Part shown: positions 35,075-43,030 of the stretch, piece after piece
How the letters are laid out: each line of letters opens with the position of its first letter
Numbering within the stretch: the stretch's first letter is position 1
IMG/VR virus record: IMGVR_UViG_3300046542_000227
Coordinates: 62,001 to 126,000 of that record
From: a virus
DNA length: 64,000 nucleotides
Reading direction: 5' to 3' (one strand)
Notes under the pieces: generated by a model
What the model was told of the DNA's origin: nothing
Seen by the model: the letters and a program-made list of their open reading frames with translations, nothing else
Databases searched by the model: none
Made by a program: the position numbers and the translations under genes

Positions 35075-35578
35075 ATGTCTGCCTTTATAAGTCTAGCGGG
35101 ACAACGCTTCGGTAAATGGACCGTACTTGGCCGCTGCGCTAATAAAGGCACGTGTGTTAAATGGTCCTGTCGATGCGACTGTGGTAATGAGGTATCGGTG
35201 CACGGTACCAGCCTCCGAAGAGGGATATCGACGCAATGTCAACGGTGTGCTTCTACCATTCACGGCATGGCCGGTCAGAACACGATGAATAACACCAGTC
35301 CTGAATACACGGCATGGTGGAATGCTAAACGTCGATGTACTAGTCCAAGGGACCCCAAATGGAAAGACTATGGTGGTCGTGGTATTACCATGGACACCCT
35401 ATGGCTTATCTCGTTTGATGCCTTCTATAAACACATTGGTCCCCGTCCGGATGGGCATATTCTGGACAGGGAAGATAACGATAAAGGCTATATTCCTGGG
35501 AATGTCCGCTGGGTAACTTATGCTGTATCTAACCTCAATCGAAGAAACAAAAGGAAATTAAATGCGTCAGTATCTTGA
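35075..35578 (+). CDS. HNH homing endonuclease, 167 aa
   Basis: Zinc-binding Cys pattern CRCDCG and CQRC in the first 70 residues, then a helix TAWWNAKRRC and the HNH-like block PRPDGHILDREDNDKGYIPGNVRW with SNLNRRN after it, as in phage HNH endonucleases with AP2/NUMOD4-type DNA-binding parts. It ends 17 nt inside the thymidylate synthase gene, whose SD lies in its coding sequence. Its location beside thyA, a favourite target of homing endonucleases in phages, supports a mobile origin. SD for its own ATG is weak. Confidence 0.78.
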   Translation: MSAFISLAGQRFGKWTVLGRCANKGTCVKWSCRCDCGNEVSVHGTSLRRGISTQCQRCASTIHGMAGQNTMNNTSPEYTAWWNAKRRCTSPRDPKWKDYGGRGITMDTLWLISFDAFYKHIGPRPDGHILDREDNDKGYIPGNVRWVTYAVSNLNRRNKRKLNASVS

Positions 35579-36965
35579 CTTTCTGCAACACATTCTTGAT
35601 CACGGTGAGCAGAAAGATGATCGTACACAGACAGGAACTCTTTCTGTTTTCGGATTCCAAATGCGTTTCAGCATCGAGGGTTATGACTGCCCTTGGATCA
35701 CCACCAAGCTGAGCCACCCGAAGAGCATCATTCGTGAACTGAAGATGTTCACCATGGGCACTGGTGAGATTGACTACCTCGCCGAGCATGACGTGACCAT
35801 CTGGGACGAATGGGTTAAGGCCGGTACTCGTGTCTACAACACCCTGACCGTGGGTGAGCGCATGGAGCGTGTGCGCAAGAATAAAGAAGAGGTCAATGCG
35901 GCGTTCGATGTGTATCGCGAAAGCCTCTACTCGGTTGATGAAGTTGAAGGCTGGGAGTTCATGCCGCTGTCTGGCAAGTACCGTGCTCCGGACATCAACG
36001 AACTGTTGCATGCGTGGATCGATGCTAACACCAAGATCGGTCGTCAGAAACTGACCAAGGGCGACTTGGGTCCGATCTACGGTGTGCAATGGCGTAAGTG
36101 GCCACTGTCCAAAGAAACCCGTCCGTTGTCGCGCCGTAGCGCTGCTCGTGCGGTGGAAGCGATTGGTAAGTTCGATGAACTGAAAGCCAAGTTCGCTGAC
36201 GAGTTCGCTCTGGACCTGTGGCTGATGAAAGCCGGCGGTACTGAACCGTTCTCCACTGAGAACGCGGATGACTCGGTTGTGTCGGCATGGTTGGCTGATC
36301 ATGGCCATGCATTGACTGAAGAAGTCACTGTGCGCTCCATCGACCAGATCGCTCGGGCTATTCACAAGCTGAAGACTGATCCGAACAGCCGTAGCATCAT
36401 CGTCTCGGCCTGGAACCCTGCTGAGCTGGCTGACATGGCCTTGGAGCCATGCCACACCATGTTCCAGTTCTACAGTCGCTACCTGAATCACCGTCAACTG
36501 GTCGGCGTAATCAAACGCAGTCCTCTGCTGCGTGTGGCTATGCAAACACTGGTGCCTGCTGATGCTGAAGAGTCGGCGTTGTATGATGTAGACCGTGATG
36601 AGCTGTACGCATTCTGCGTCAAGTACGAACTGCCAACCCGTGGTCTGAGCTGCCAACTGTATCAAAGATCAGCTGACGCACTTTTGGGCGTTCCCTTCAA
36701 TATCTCCAGCTATGCACTGCTGACCAAGATGTTTGCTCAGGTTGTGGGTATGGAGCCGATCGAGTTCATCTGGACCGGCGGCGACTGTCACATCTACAAC
36801 AACCACATGGACCAGGTCAAAGAGCAGCTTTCCCGTGAGCCGTTCGAAGGCCCTAAGGTTGTGCTCAATGCGGAAGTCACTGACATCGACCAGTTCGAGT
36901 TCAAGGACATCCAGTTGATCGATTACAAGCATCACCCGGCCATCCCTGCACCTAAAGCGGTGTAA
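35562..36965 (+). CDS. thyA: Thymidylate synthase with three large insertions, 467 aa
   Basis: ThyA motifs: DRTQTGTLSVFG (20-31), ITTKLSHPKSIIREL (46-60), TIWDEW (79-84), GDLGPIYGVQWRKW (167-180), SRSIIVSAWNP (276-286), ALEPCHTMFQFY (293-304; catalytic Cys297), SCQLYQRSADALLGVPFNISSYALL (363-387), WTGGDCHIYNNHMDQ (404-418). E. coli ThyA is 264 aa; insertions of about 80 (85-166), 75 (182-256) and 55 aa (305-360) account for the difference. The reaction is dUMP to dTMP with methylenetetrahydrofolate. SD AAGGAAATT lies in the HNH ORF. Confidence 0.93.
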   Translation: MRQYLDFLQHILDHGEQKDDRTQTGTLSVFGFQMRFSIEGYDCPWITTKLSHPKSIIRELKMFTMGTGEIDYLAEHDVTIWDEWVKAGTRVYNTLTVGERMERVRKNKEEVNAAFDVYRESLYSVDEVEGWEFMPLSGKYRAPDINELLHAWIDANTKIGRQKLTKGDLGPIYGVQWRKWPLSKETRPLSRRSAARAVEAIGKFDELKAKFADEFALDLWLMKAGGTEPFSTENADDSVVSAWLADHGHALTEEVTVRSIDQIARAIHKLKTDPNSRSIIVSAWNPAELADMALEPCHTMFQFYSRYLNHRQLVGVIKRSPLLRVAMQTLVPADAEESALYDVDRDELYAFCVKYELPTRGLSCQLYQRSADALLGVPFNISSYALLTKMFAQVVGMEPIEFIWTGGDCHIYNNHMDQVKEQLSREPFEGPKVVLNAEVTDIDQFEFKDIQLIDYKHHPAIPAPKAV

Positions 36966-36967
36966 GG

Positions 36968-37013
36968 CGGCATAAGCGTCGGGCCTTCGGGCCTGACGTT
37001 TTTCTTTTATGTC
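36968..37013 (+). terminator. Terminator with GGCATAA/TTATGTCC arms
   Basis: CGTCGGGCC-TTCG-GGCCTGACG stem then TTTTTCTTTTATGTCC; GGCATAA arm upstream. Confidence 0.88.
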
Positions 37014-37029
37014 CCTGAGGTGAACTACA

Positions 37030-37350
37030 ATGGATATTTCTATTAAGTTGCCTGACCCTCTGCAGATTGCCAAAGAAGGGTTGTTGGAAGAGGTCATGGC
37101 TTCCGCTCGTTACAATGCTGATTGGACCATGGAGAAGCGGGATCTGACCGATGAAGTCCGTGAGTTGGTGCACTACGCTGCTCGTAACGTGGCTTGCGGC
37201 ATCATGGACATCCTCGATGGCAATACCGATCAGGGTCAGTATGTTCTGCTGCCACTGTCTGTAGTCACAGGTTTTACCGATGAACTCCCGACTATGGCTG
37301 GGGATCTGTCGGAACAACTCCAAGACCTTTACGAAACGATCAACGACTGA
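37030..37350 (+). CDS. C-terminal FDDIN-family protein, 106 aa (tandem copy 1)
   Basis: SD GAGGTGAAC. Begins MDISIKLPDPLQIAKEG; ends TMAGDLSEQLQDLYETIND, with GQYVLLPLS before. First of three adjacent paralogues (37030, 37359, 37726) that share the N-terminal I.LPDP...AK motif (copies 1 and 3) and the C-terminal AGDL...N block. Confidence 0.85.
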   Translation: MDISIKLPDPLQIAKEGLLEEVMASARYNADWTMEKRDLTDEVRELVHYAARNVACGIMDILDGNTDQGQYVLLPLSVVTGFTDELPTMAGDLSEQLQDLYETIND

Positions 37351-37358
37351 GGTGTGGC

Positions 37359-37718
37359 ATGAACGCTGACAAAGATTCACCGCTGGGTAAGGCTATTAAT
37401 AGCGCAGTGGCCCGAGCTACCGCCGGTAAGCCTGATGAACCACGGTTGGTTCACCACATGCTACACCAACCCCGCGTTGACTTCATTGAGAAGGTACTGG
37501 ATGCGCGTGACGACGCCTATGAAGACGTCATGGTGCAACTTCCGCCTGAGTTCCACGAACCGGTCCATAAGGCCATTACAGCAGCCGTGGTGAAAACATT
37601 GGGTGCTCTCGATGAGGGCTATGTATTATTGCCTAATCCCGACCCCGATGATGCCTTCAACCTAGCTGGTGATCTGGCTGTTATCTTCAGTACCATCTAC
37701 GACGATGTCAATACCTGA
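37359..37718 (+). CDS. C-terminal FDDIN-family protein, 119 aa (tandem copy 2)
   Basis: GAGGTGTGGC then ATG. Central EGYVLLPNPDPDDAFNLAGDLAVIFSTIYDDVNT-type end (GYVLLP, AGDL, IYDDVNT). N-terminus differs from copies 1 and 3 (DKDSPLGKAINSAVARATAGKP), so the conserved part is C-terminal. Eight nt after copy 1. Confidence 0.85.
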   Translation: MNADKDSPLGKAINSAVARATAGKPDEPRLVHHMLHQPRVDFIEKVLDARDDAYEDVMVQLPPEFHEPVHKAITAAVVKTLGALDEGYVLLPNPDPDDAFNLAGDLAVIFSTIYDDVNT

Positions 37719-37725
37719 GGTGGCT

Positions 37726-38046
37726 ATGAATCTGGAATTGATTTTGCCGGATCCCATGAAGGAAGCCAAGCAAATCTTCCTGAGTGACGTGGTGAATATG
37801 CGTGAAGCCGCTATCTTGCTACATGCCACCAATCGTGAAGACCCCTTCGAAGGTCCTGTGGCTAATGCCGTTAATTACCTAACTGGTAATTTCTTGGAAT
37901 ACCTCGACGGTGGGGAGAAATGCAACGCGGGCTATACGGTGCTACCCAACCGGATGCTGCGCGGTGGTACTGAAGGTACGTTACCCAATATCGCGGGTGA
38001 GCTGTACTTGGACTACGCTGCTTTGTTCGAAGATATCAACGACTGA
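37726..38046 (+). CDS. C-terminal FDDIN-family protein, 106 aa (tandem copy 3)
   Basis: SD GAGGTGG seven nt after copy 2. Starts NLELILPDPMKEAKQIF, matching copy 1; ends GYTVLPNR, then NIAGELYLDYAALFEDIND. The best pair with copy 1, indicating a recent duplication around copy 2. Confidence 0.85.
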   Translation: MNLELILPDPMKEAKQIFLSDVVNMREAAILLHATNREDPFEGPVANAVNYLTGNFLEYLDGGEKCNAGYTVLPNRMLRGGTEGTLPNIAGELYLDYAALFEDIND

Positions 38047-38081
38047 GCATAAGCCTACCCTTCGGGGTAGGTCATATGTCC
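38045..38081 (+). terminator. Terminator with GCATAA/TATGTCC arms
   Basis: CCTACCC-TTCG-GGGTAGG stem with GCATAAG before and CATATGTCC after. Confidence 0.75.
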
Positions 38082-38110
38082 TTTTTCTTTTCTGCACTTG
38101 CTTTAACATT

Positions 38111-38118
38111 TATATTAC
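38111..38118 (+). promoter_or_regulatory. TATATTAC promoter-like box
   Basis: The only TATATTAC noticed between genes; this is the motif known for phiKZ-type early promoters, 28 nt before the ATG of the HD gene at 38146. Confidence 0.5.
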
Positions 38119-38145
38119 CCTTACGATAATCACTGGAGTATCAAC

Positions 38146-38736
38146 ATGTCTTCTGTTTCTGAAATGCGTGAACACCTGATCGGTAAGATGGGTGCTGTGT
38201 ATCGCTGTAATGATCTTGCTCATCAGATCGGTCACTTCAATGCTGTTGAGGTGTGTGGTAATGAAATCAACAATCGATTGAAATTGGGTTATGATCCAAA
38301 AATGATCATGTTGGTTGCCTATCTTCACGACATGTTTGCGTGGAGTCGAGTGAATCACCACATCTTGAGTTGGCAGTTTGTGCTGGGTTCAGACATGGAT
38401 CTACTGAACTCGCTGGATGAAACACAGCGGGAAATGGTAGCATTGGCCTGTAAGGAACATCGCGCTTCCTTTAAAGGTGATTTCAGCTGTATGTTCTCTG
38501 AGTTGATGAACGCTGCTGATCGTGAATTACCGGGGAATGTGCCCGCCATGTTGGAACGTGCGATTCAGTATCGTATCGATAACGAATACATGACACGGGA
38601 AGAAGCTACCCCGGGCGCCATCGCACACATCAAAGAAAAGTTTGGCGATGGTGGGTATGCTCGCTACCCTGGAATGTACCTGCGTTGCTTTGCCCCAGAG
38701 CTGGAACAACAGCGTATCGATATCGCCAACCTGTAA
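38146..38736 (+). CDS. HD-domain hydrolase, 196 aa
   Basis: HD-type residues: HQIGHFNAV (about 26-34), AYLHDMFAW (about 58-66, with the His-Asp pair), KEHRASF (about 104-110) and AADRE (about 125-129). HD proteins are metal-dependent phosphohydrolases, often dNTP or nucleotide hydrolases in phages. Followed at 38747 by a small gene. Substrate unknown. Confidence 0.72.
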   Translation: MSSVSEMREHLIGKMGAVYRCNDLAHQIGHFNAVEVCGNEINNRLKLGYDPKMIMLVAYLHDMFAWSRVNHHILSWQFVLGSDMDLLNSLDETQREMVALACKEHRASFKGDFSCMFSELMNAADRELPGNVPAMLERAIQYRIDNEYMTREEATPGAIAHIKEKFGDGGYARYPGMYLRCFAPELEQQRIDIANL

Positions 38737-38746
38737 AGAGGGATCC

Positions 38747-39112
38747 ATGGGTACTATTACTTTCTCGACATTGCAAGTAACCGCCCCTATGGGCGAACGT
38801 GACAGCATGAAGATGGTGGCCGCTCGTGCTACTGAGCTGGGTCTGGTACACACCGGTGTTCATACGCTGCCACACAACAGCTGGCTTTACTTGAGTGTGC
38901 TGCCTTCGGGTAGCAAGGCTGACTGGCCTGAGGAGCAGCAACATCTGGATGCCCTGCATGTGTTGTTCCGGACCATCGAGGCGTACAACCGGGATCAAGG
39001 CGGTATCTTCCTCACAGCAGTACAGTTGCGTGTCCAAGACAATCCCTGCACTGGTGATCCTGTTGCCAACATCACCTATCAATCAACTCGTACTGTGGAG
39101 ATGGATCAATGA
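38747..39112 (+). CDS. Unknown protein, 121 aa
   Basis: The ATG at 38747 has AGAGGGATCC before it. Beta/alpha protein with ITFSTLQVTAPMG, a pattern SWLYLSVLPSGSKADWPEEQQH and IFLTAVQLRVQDNPC. Overlaps the next gene by four bases (ATGA). Function unknown. Confidence 0.7.
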   Translation: MGTITFSTLQVTAPMGERDSMKMVAARATELGLVHTGVHTLPHNSWLYLSVLPSGSKADWPEEQQHLDALHVLFRTIEAYNRDQGGIFLTAVQLRVQDNPCTGDPVANITYQSTRTVEMDQ

Positions 39113-40056
39113 CTCGCCCTAATCCTGAGCTGAACAAGCTGCATCGTGAAAACCCACAGCCAGGGGACTGGTGGCAAGAGCACATGTGTTTTTACCATGT
39201 CGTGCTCAAGGTCTTCGAAGATGGTAGCGTTGTGATCGCCAAGCGTGACCGTAAGGTTACTGATGGTCAGCGTCCTGATCTGGCTGAAGCACATGTGGTG
39301 ACCAAGGTCCAGCATATGCAGAGCACCCAGGGTGCTGACGTGGTAACCGATAACGAGATGGGTCGTTACTGGTTGTCGGAGTGGGTTGACTGCTATGGCT
39401 CCAAGTACAAAGAGCTGCCGGTACCGATCATCCCACCGTTTATTTACAACGATGACGTACACATCGTGGGTTCGGCTGAGTTTGAGCTAGCTAAGTTGGG
39501 GCGTGATCGTCGGGCTGCCTACCAGAAGGTCCACGAGACGCTTGACGCCTACTTAAGCAATACGACCATTGAGACGTACAACGAACTAGCGGTTGTCCTC
39601 CACCACGCTCTGGGGCAGTTCCTCGCTCAATGCAAGCCGGTGAACTTTGCTGGCCTGCAGCTTGAAGTGGACTCTAACCAAGATCTGGATCTCGTGGTGT
39701 TCAGCACGTTCCAGTTCGGTAAGGAGCCTCGTGCCTTCTTCACCATGATCCGCGAGAAGGGTGTGGTGCCGTCGGCTGTCCCTGCAGATGTACATGGCTC
39801 GTTGGAGACCTACCTCAAGGACTTCGCTAACGATATCTCCCGTATGGCTTACCTGCCACTATCAGCGGTTCGGGTGATGTCGGAGCTAGGTATCGAGCTT
39901 GTGGGTATCACTGGTACCGATGGTACAGACATTACCGAGTTCCAGCTGACTTACCAATGGGCTGGTAGCACAATCCTCCTGCAGGTTAATCTCAAGCCGT
40001 TGATGGAAGACTGTGAGGCCATGAAAGAAATCCTCGCTGGACTGCATGACGTCTGA
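39109..40056 (+). CDS. Unknown protein with NPQxGDxWQEH domain, 315 aa
   Basis: N-terminal 65 residues (ENPQPGDWWQEHMCFYHVVLKVFEDGSVVIAKR) are related to those of the protein at 57783 (DNPQIGDGWQEHFCYHFIIVDVKENGNVVI). The rest is helical/mixed and unrelated: DAYLSNTTIETYNELAVVLHHALGQFL, FTMIREKGVVPSAVPADVHGSLETYLK and STILLQVNLKPLMED. Function unknown; the shared module suggests a common domain with variable partners. Confidence 0.8.
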   Translation: MTRPNPELNKLHRENPQPGDWWQEHMCFYHVVLKVFEDGSVVIAKRDRKVTDGQRPDLAEAHVVTKVQHMQSTQGADVVTDNEMGRYWLSEWVDCYGSKYKELPVPIIPPFIYNDDVHIVGSAEFELAKLGRDRRAAYQKVHETLDAYLSNTTIETYNELAVVLHHALGQFLAQCKPVNFAGLQLEVDSNQDLDLVVFSTFQFGKEPRAFFTMIREKGVVPSAVPADVHGSLETYLKDFANDISRMAYLPLSAVRVMSELGIELVGITGTDGTDITEFQLTYQWAGSTILLQVNLKPLMEDCEAMKEILAGLHDV

Positions 40057-40081
40057 ATAAGCCTACTTGGGTGCTTTATAC

Positions 40082-40120
40082 GGTGTTGGACCTTCGGGTC
40101 TGACACCTATTTCTTTTTTG
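40082..40120 (+). terminator. Rho-independent terminator
   Basis: GGTGTTGGACC-TTCG-GGTCTGACACC stem followed by TATTTCTTTTTT. Confidence 0.88.
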
Positions 40121-40142
40121 CTGGATTCTAGACTAACTAAGA

Positions 40143-40152
40143 CCTATATAAC
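40143..40152 (+). promoter_or_regulatory. CCTATATAAC promoter-like box
   Basis: Variant of the recurring box after a terminator, 44 nt before the gene at 40196. Confidence 0.5.
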
Positions 40153-40195
40153 GGGGTTGATGTAGCTTATTCAATCTCGTCGTAAGGAGTCTCAA

Positions 40196-40462
40196 ATGCG
40201 TCAACCTCCAGAGCCGTCCCGTTGGTATCTCGTGATCTCCACGCTGACCATCGCTTTGATCATTGGACTGGCCTACTACAAACGCCCGTTGGGTATGACT
40301 GAGGTAGAACGTTGGAAAGCTTCCCCAGCTGCTGAGAAGCGTCAAGCTTGGGCCGCCAACTGCATTATCGAAAGTCAAGACAATGAGCCTGCCAGTTTAG
40401 TGGTAGACCAGTGCATGAGTGATGCACAAAAACTTTATCCAGACGTAATCGAACAGGAGTAA
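40196..40462 (+). CDS. Single-pass membrane protein, 88 aa
   Basis: AAGGAGTCTCAA then ATG. Short N-terminal region, TM segment WYLVISTLTIALIIGLAYY (about 9-27), then extracytoplasmic-type soluble part with two or three Cys (AANCIIESQDNEPASLVVDQCMSD). Signal-anchor topology likely; partner of the following 410-aa gene. Function unknown. Confidence 0.7.
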   Translation: MRQPPEPSRWYLVISTLTIALIIGLAYYKRPLGMTEVERWKASPAAEKRQAWAANCIIESQDNEPASLVVDQCMSDAQKLYPDVIEQE

Positions 40463-40466
40463 CCCC

Positions 40467-41699
40467 ATGGAAGTAGAACACGGAGATTACTCCACCACCC
40501 CTAAAGCTGAACACTTGGGTAGCTTGGCGCTCAACCCATTCACTACGGTCGAGCGTCAATCGCCTGTTCGTAGTGCGGGAGAATCGGAAACCCGGCATAG
40601 TGGTGTTACCTTTCGCAATGCCCTCGGTGAGTTGATTAAACCAGAGCAGATGAATCAGGTATTGATGCCACGTGGTTTGATCAGTGACATCGATTCAGAC
40701 ATCTTCGCCGCTCCGACCATCAATCGGACGAACTATGGTAGTTTGCTGGAGCAGTATGTAGCCAGTACCCTGGGTCCGGATCAACAGGCTATGATCAAAC
40801 CTAACGAAGACGGTAGTTACGAAGTCATCAAAGTCGGTGACGAACCGACCAGTGCACAGAAAGCCCTGCTTTACAACCGGCAACAGTTGCGTGAAGGCAA
40901 CGCAGAGCACAACCGCCAGTTGAGCGATTCAGAGTACTTCAATCGTAAGCTGTTGTTGAATGCCAGCAATGCTGACTTTGATGGTAATGCACTGCAAGGT
41001 GCGGCGCCACGTCCTCTGGTTAAGTTCATCTTCGAACCTAACACCGTAATGCGTTTGACCATGGCCAAGGCTAAGCAAGAAGTTCGTATTCCATTCGGGG
41101 AATGCCTGTTCATCTTCAACAGTCTGGTGCCTGGTGGTGAGATGCAGGTCTTGGCTAAAGAGATCTCTACCACCAAGTTCTTCTTCTGGATGACCATCGC
41201 TCGGATGGAAGTCATGGTTCAGGTCAATCAGTTCCGTGACAAGAAGAAAGGCAAGGTCTACTACAAAGCGTTCTTGGCTGAAGGTATCGGCAAGGTGCTG
41301 AGTCCGGATCATCCTGCGAATGAGTACAAGGATGAAGCCGAGTGTCTGCTCGATCCGATCTTTGGTTTCTTGGATGCACGGGCTCGTGGTGTTTATGCTG
41401 TCGAGTGCAATGGTGACTACTATCCATCGAACCAGATTCCAGGGGAAGCAAAAGAGGGCGACGTCTACAAGATCCTCAAGATGATTCCGAAACGTGATCC
41501 GAAAGCACGGGTATGGAAAGGTGGTACTCACGCCTCACCGCGTGAACATGAACGTCAGGATCACTGGCGTACATTGCGTAACGGGGAACGTCGTCACTTC
41601 CCTGCTGTAACTGTCAACAAGGGCAAGACGAAAGGCAAAGTCATCAAAGACTACCAGATCGTCGAACACAATAACCATGGGGAAACTGCTTTATCATGA
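40467..41699 (+). CDS. Unknown protein with phage SPREH motif, 410 aa
   Basis: SD AGGAGTAACCC. Central region VKFIFEPNTVMRLTMAKAKQEVRIPFGECLFIFNSL and a C-terminal basic block (THASPREHERQDHWRTLRNGERRHF, about 355-380, then a second basic motif VKGKVIKDYQI) resembling a motif seen in several phage proteins (HASPREH.RR.HWR..). Role unknown. Overlaps the next gene by four bases. Confidence 0.75.
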   Translation: MEVEHGDYSTTPKAEHLGSLALNPFTTVERQSPVRSAGESETRHSGVTFRNALGELIKPEQMNQVLMPRGLISDIDSDIFAAPTINRTNYGSLLEQYVASTLGPDQQAMIKPNEDGSYEVIKVGDEPTSAQKALLYNRQQLREGNAEHNRQLSDSEYFNRKLLLNASNADFDGNALQGAAPRPLVKFIFEPNTVMRLTMAKAKQEVRIPFGECLFIFNSLVPGGEMQVLAKEISTTKFFFWMTIARMEVMVQVNQFRDKKKGKVYYKAFLAEGIGKVLSPDHPANEYKDEAECLLDPIFGFLDARARGVYAVECNGDYYPSNQIPGEAKEGDVYKILKMIPKRDPKARVWKGGTHASPREHERQDHWRTLRNGERRHFPAVTVNKGKTKGKVIKDYQIVEHNNHGETALS

Positions 41700-42196
41700 A
41701 GTCAGCGTTGATGTTGTTTGGTGGTGTGGCACTGGCGGCAGTTGCTACATTCGGTATGTTGGGTAGTGCCCATGCTCGGGGTGGGGGTCACTCTAGCGGG
41801 CATAGCAGTGGCCACTCCAGTGGCCACAGTTCTGGGCATAGCTCAGGGCATTCGGTAGGGGCGCATTCGACGGCTACGTCGCACAGCTCTTCTAACAACC
41901 TACCACTGTACTTGATGATGGCGTCACACCCACATCACGCTCATGCCGGTAGTTCGTCGATCGTAACGGCAGAAGGTACTGTTGAAGTAGCAACCCCATT
42001 GTTGACCATCTGTAACCAAGAGCAACTGCAACAAGCTCAGGTTTGGCAACAGGACTGTAAGGAGCTGAGTGACATCAGCTACCACATGTGCCCGATCATG
42101 TCGTACTTTCGTTACTGTACGGCGGCTACGCCAGAACAAGTCGCTGGACTGTCACCAGTCAAGCCACTGTATCACAACGTCTATCTACAGCCGTAA
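41696..42196 (+). CDS. Exported His-rich repeat protein, 166 aa
   Basis: Signal peptide (LMLFGGVALAAVATFGMLG, cleavage after SAHA). After it come six GHSS/GHSV repeats (about 31-54), then a Ser-rich linker and more His (SHPHHAHAG). The C-terminal half has several Cys and Tyr (MCPIMSYFRYCTAA). Metal binding (Zn, Cu or Ni) by the His repeats is inferred. Own terminator follows. Confidence 0.75.
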   Translation: MKSALMLFGGVALAAVATFGMLGSAHARGGGHSSGHSSGHSSGHSSGHSSGHSVGAHSTATSHSSSNNLPLYLMMASHPHHAHAGSSSIVTAEGTVEVATPLLTICNQEQLQQAQVWQQDCKELSDISYHMCPIMSYFRYCTAATPEQVAGLSPVKPLYHNVYLQP

Positions 42197-42201
42197 CACA
42201 C

Positions 42202-42225
42202 GGGGCTTCGGCCCCTTTCTCTTTT
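42202..42225 (+). terminator. Hairpin terminator
   Basis: GGGGC-TTCG-GCCCC stem then TTTCTCTTTT. Confidence 0.8.
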
Positions 42226-42236
42226 GGGGAATAACA

Positions 42237-42629
42237 ATGACATTGGAAGAGTTGTTGGCTCGGGGCATCCATAGTAGCACCGACGGTTGCTTCTTGCGTT
42301 CTGCCCCTAAACCACTGGACGCGGATACCTTCGATATACTGCGGACGTTCGTGGCAAACCCCCTCTCGACGCACATCGCTTGGGTGGTGGGCCGTGAGGT
42401 CCGTCAACGTTTGCTTAACCGTAAGGTCTTGGGTTCTCCTAAAGAGTTCAAGCTCAATGGTCACGTTGATCACACGGGCGTTATCGGTCAGTTGCGCTAT
42501 GGCAATGTCTATGGCTTTACTGATGATACCTTGGTTGCTGCAGATAGCTTGATCGCAATCGCAGTTGATAAGAACAACAACGTTTTGGAATATACTGGTG
42601 TCCGTATTGACACCGACCGGGAGTATTGA
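42237..42629 (+). CDS. Unknown protein, 130 aa
   Basis: The ATG at 42237 has GGGGAATAAC upstream. Helical N-terminus (TLEELLARGI), basic middle (VGREVRQRLLNRKVLGSPKEFKLNGH) and a beta region VDKNNNVLEYTGVRIDTDREY. The next gene starts at the base after its stop. Function unknown. Confidence 0.7.
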   Translation: MTLEELLARGIHSSTDGCFLRSAPKPLDADTFDILRTFVANPLSTHIAWVVGREVRQRLLNRKVLGSPKEFKLNGHVDHTGVIGQLRYGNVYGFTDDTLVAADSLIAIAVDKNNNVLEYTGVRIDTDREY

Positions 42630-43022
42630 ATGGGTACCCAAGCTTTAATAGAACAACTCACCTTCGTTCGTTACGCTGAGGATAAAGAGATCCCTCCTCG
42701 CTTTGACCTGCTGGAACGGATGTGGGTTTGCATGGACACTGACCAGTACCCGATTGAGCCGAGTCTGGCTGACGGGTATGTCTGCCTGATGGCGGATGAT
42801 CGTCAAGTCGGTGTGTGGTACTACAAACTGATCGATGGGTTGTTCGGTCCGAAGCGTACGTATCTGCTCGACATGCCTCAGCTGTTTCGTGAACTGCGTG
42901 ACACGCTGCAACCTTACGCTGCAGAACACTTTACCCTGGGTGCTGTACGGATGCGGGCACAGTACGTACCGCATTTGTCAATGACACCAGAAACCCCTAA
43001 CGATGTAGTCACCCTCTGCTGA
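42630..43022 (+). CDS. Unknown protein, 130 aa
   Basis: Begins one base after the previous gene. ADGYVCLMADDRQVGVWYYKLIDGLFG is the longest beta-like run; predicted soluble. Second of a run of small genes (42237-46842) transcribed together. No family recognised. Confidence 0.7.
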   Translation: MGTQALIEQLTFVRYAEDKEIPPRFDLLERMWVCMDTDQYPIEPSLADGYVCLMADDRQVGVWYYKLIDGLFGPKRTYLLDMPQLFRELRDTLQPYAAEHFTLGAVRMRAQYVPHLSMTPETPNDVVTLC

Positions 43023-43030
43023 GGTGTCCT

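Noticed and set aside
35562-36965. Intein or intron in thymidylate synthase
   Set aside because: The frame is continuous and the extra segments lack intein splice motifs; they look like loop insertions.
41805-41865. Short tandem DNA repeat as CRISPR-like
   Set aside because: The repeat encodes GHSS units in frame in an exported protein; no spacers.
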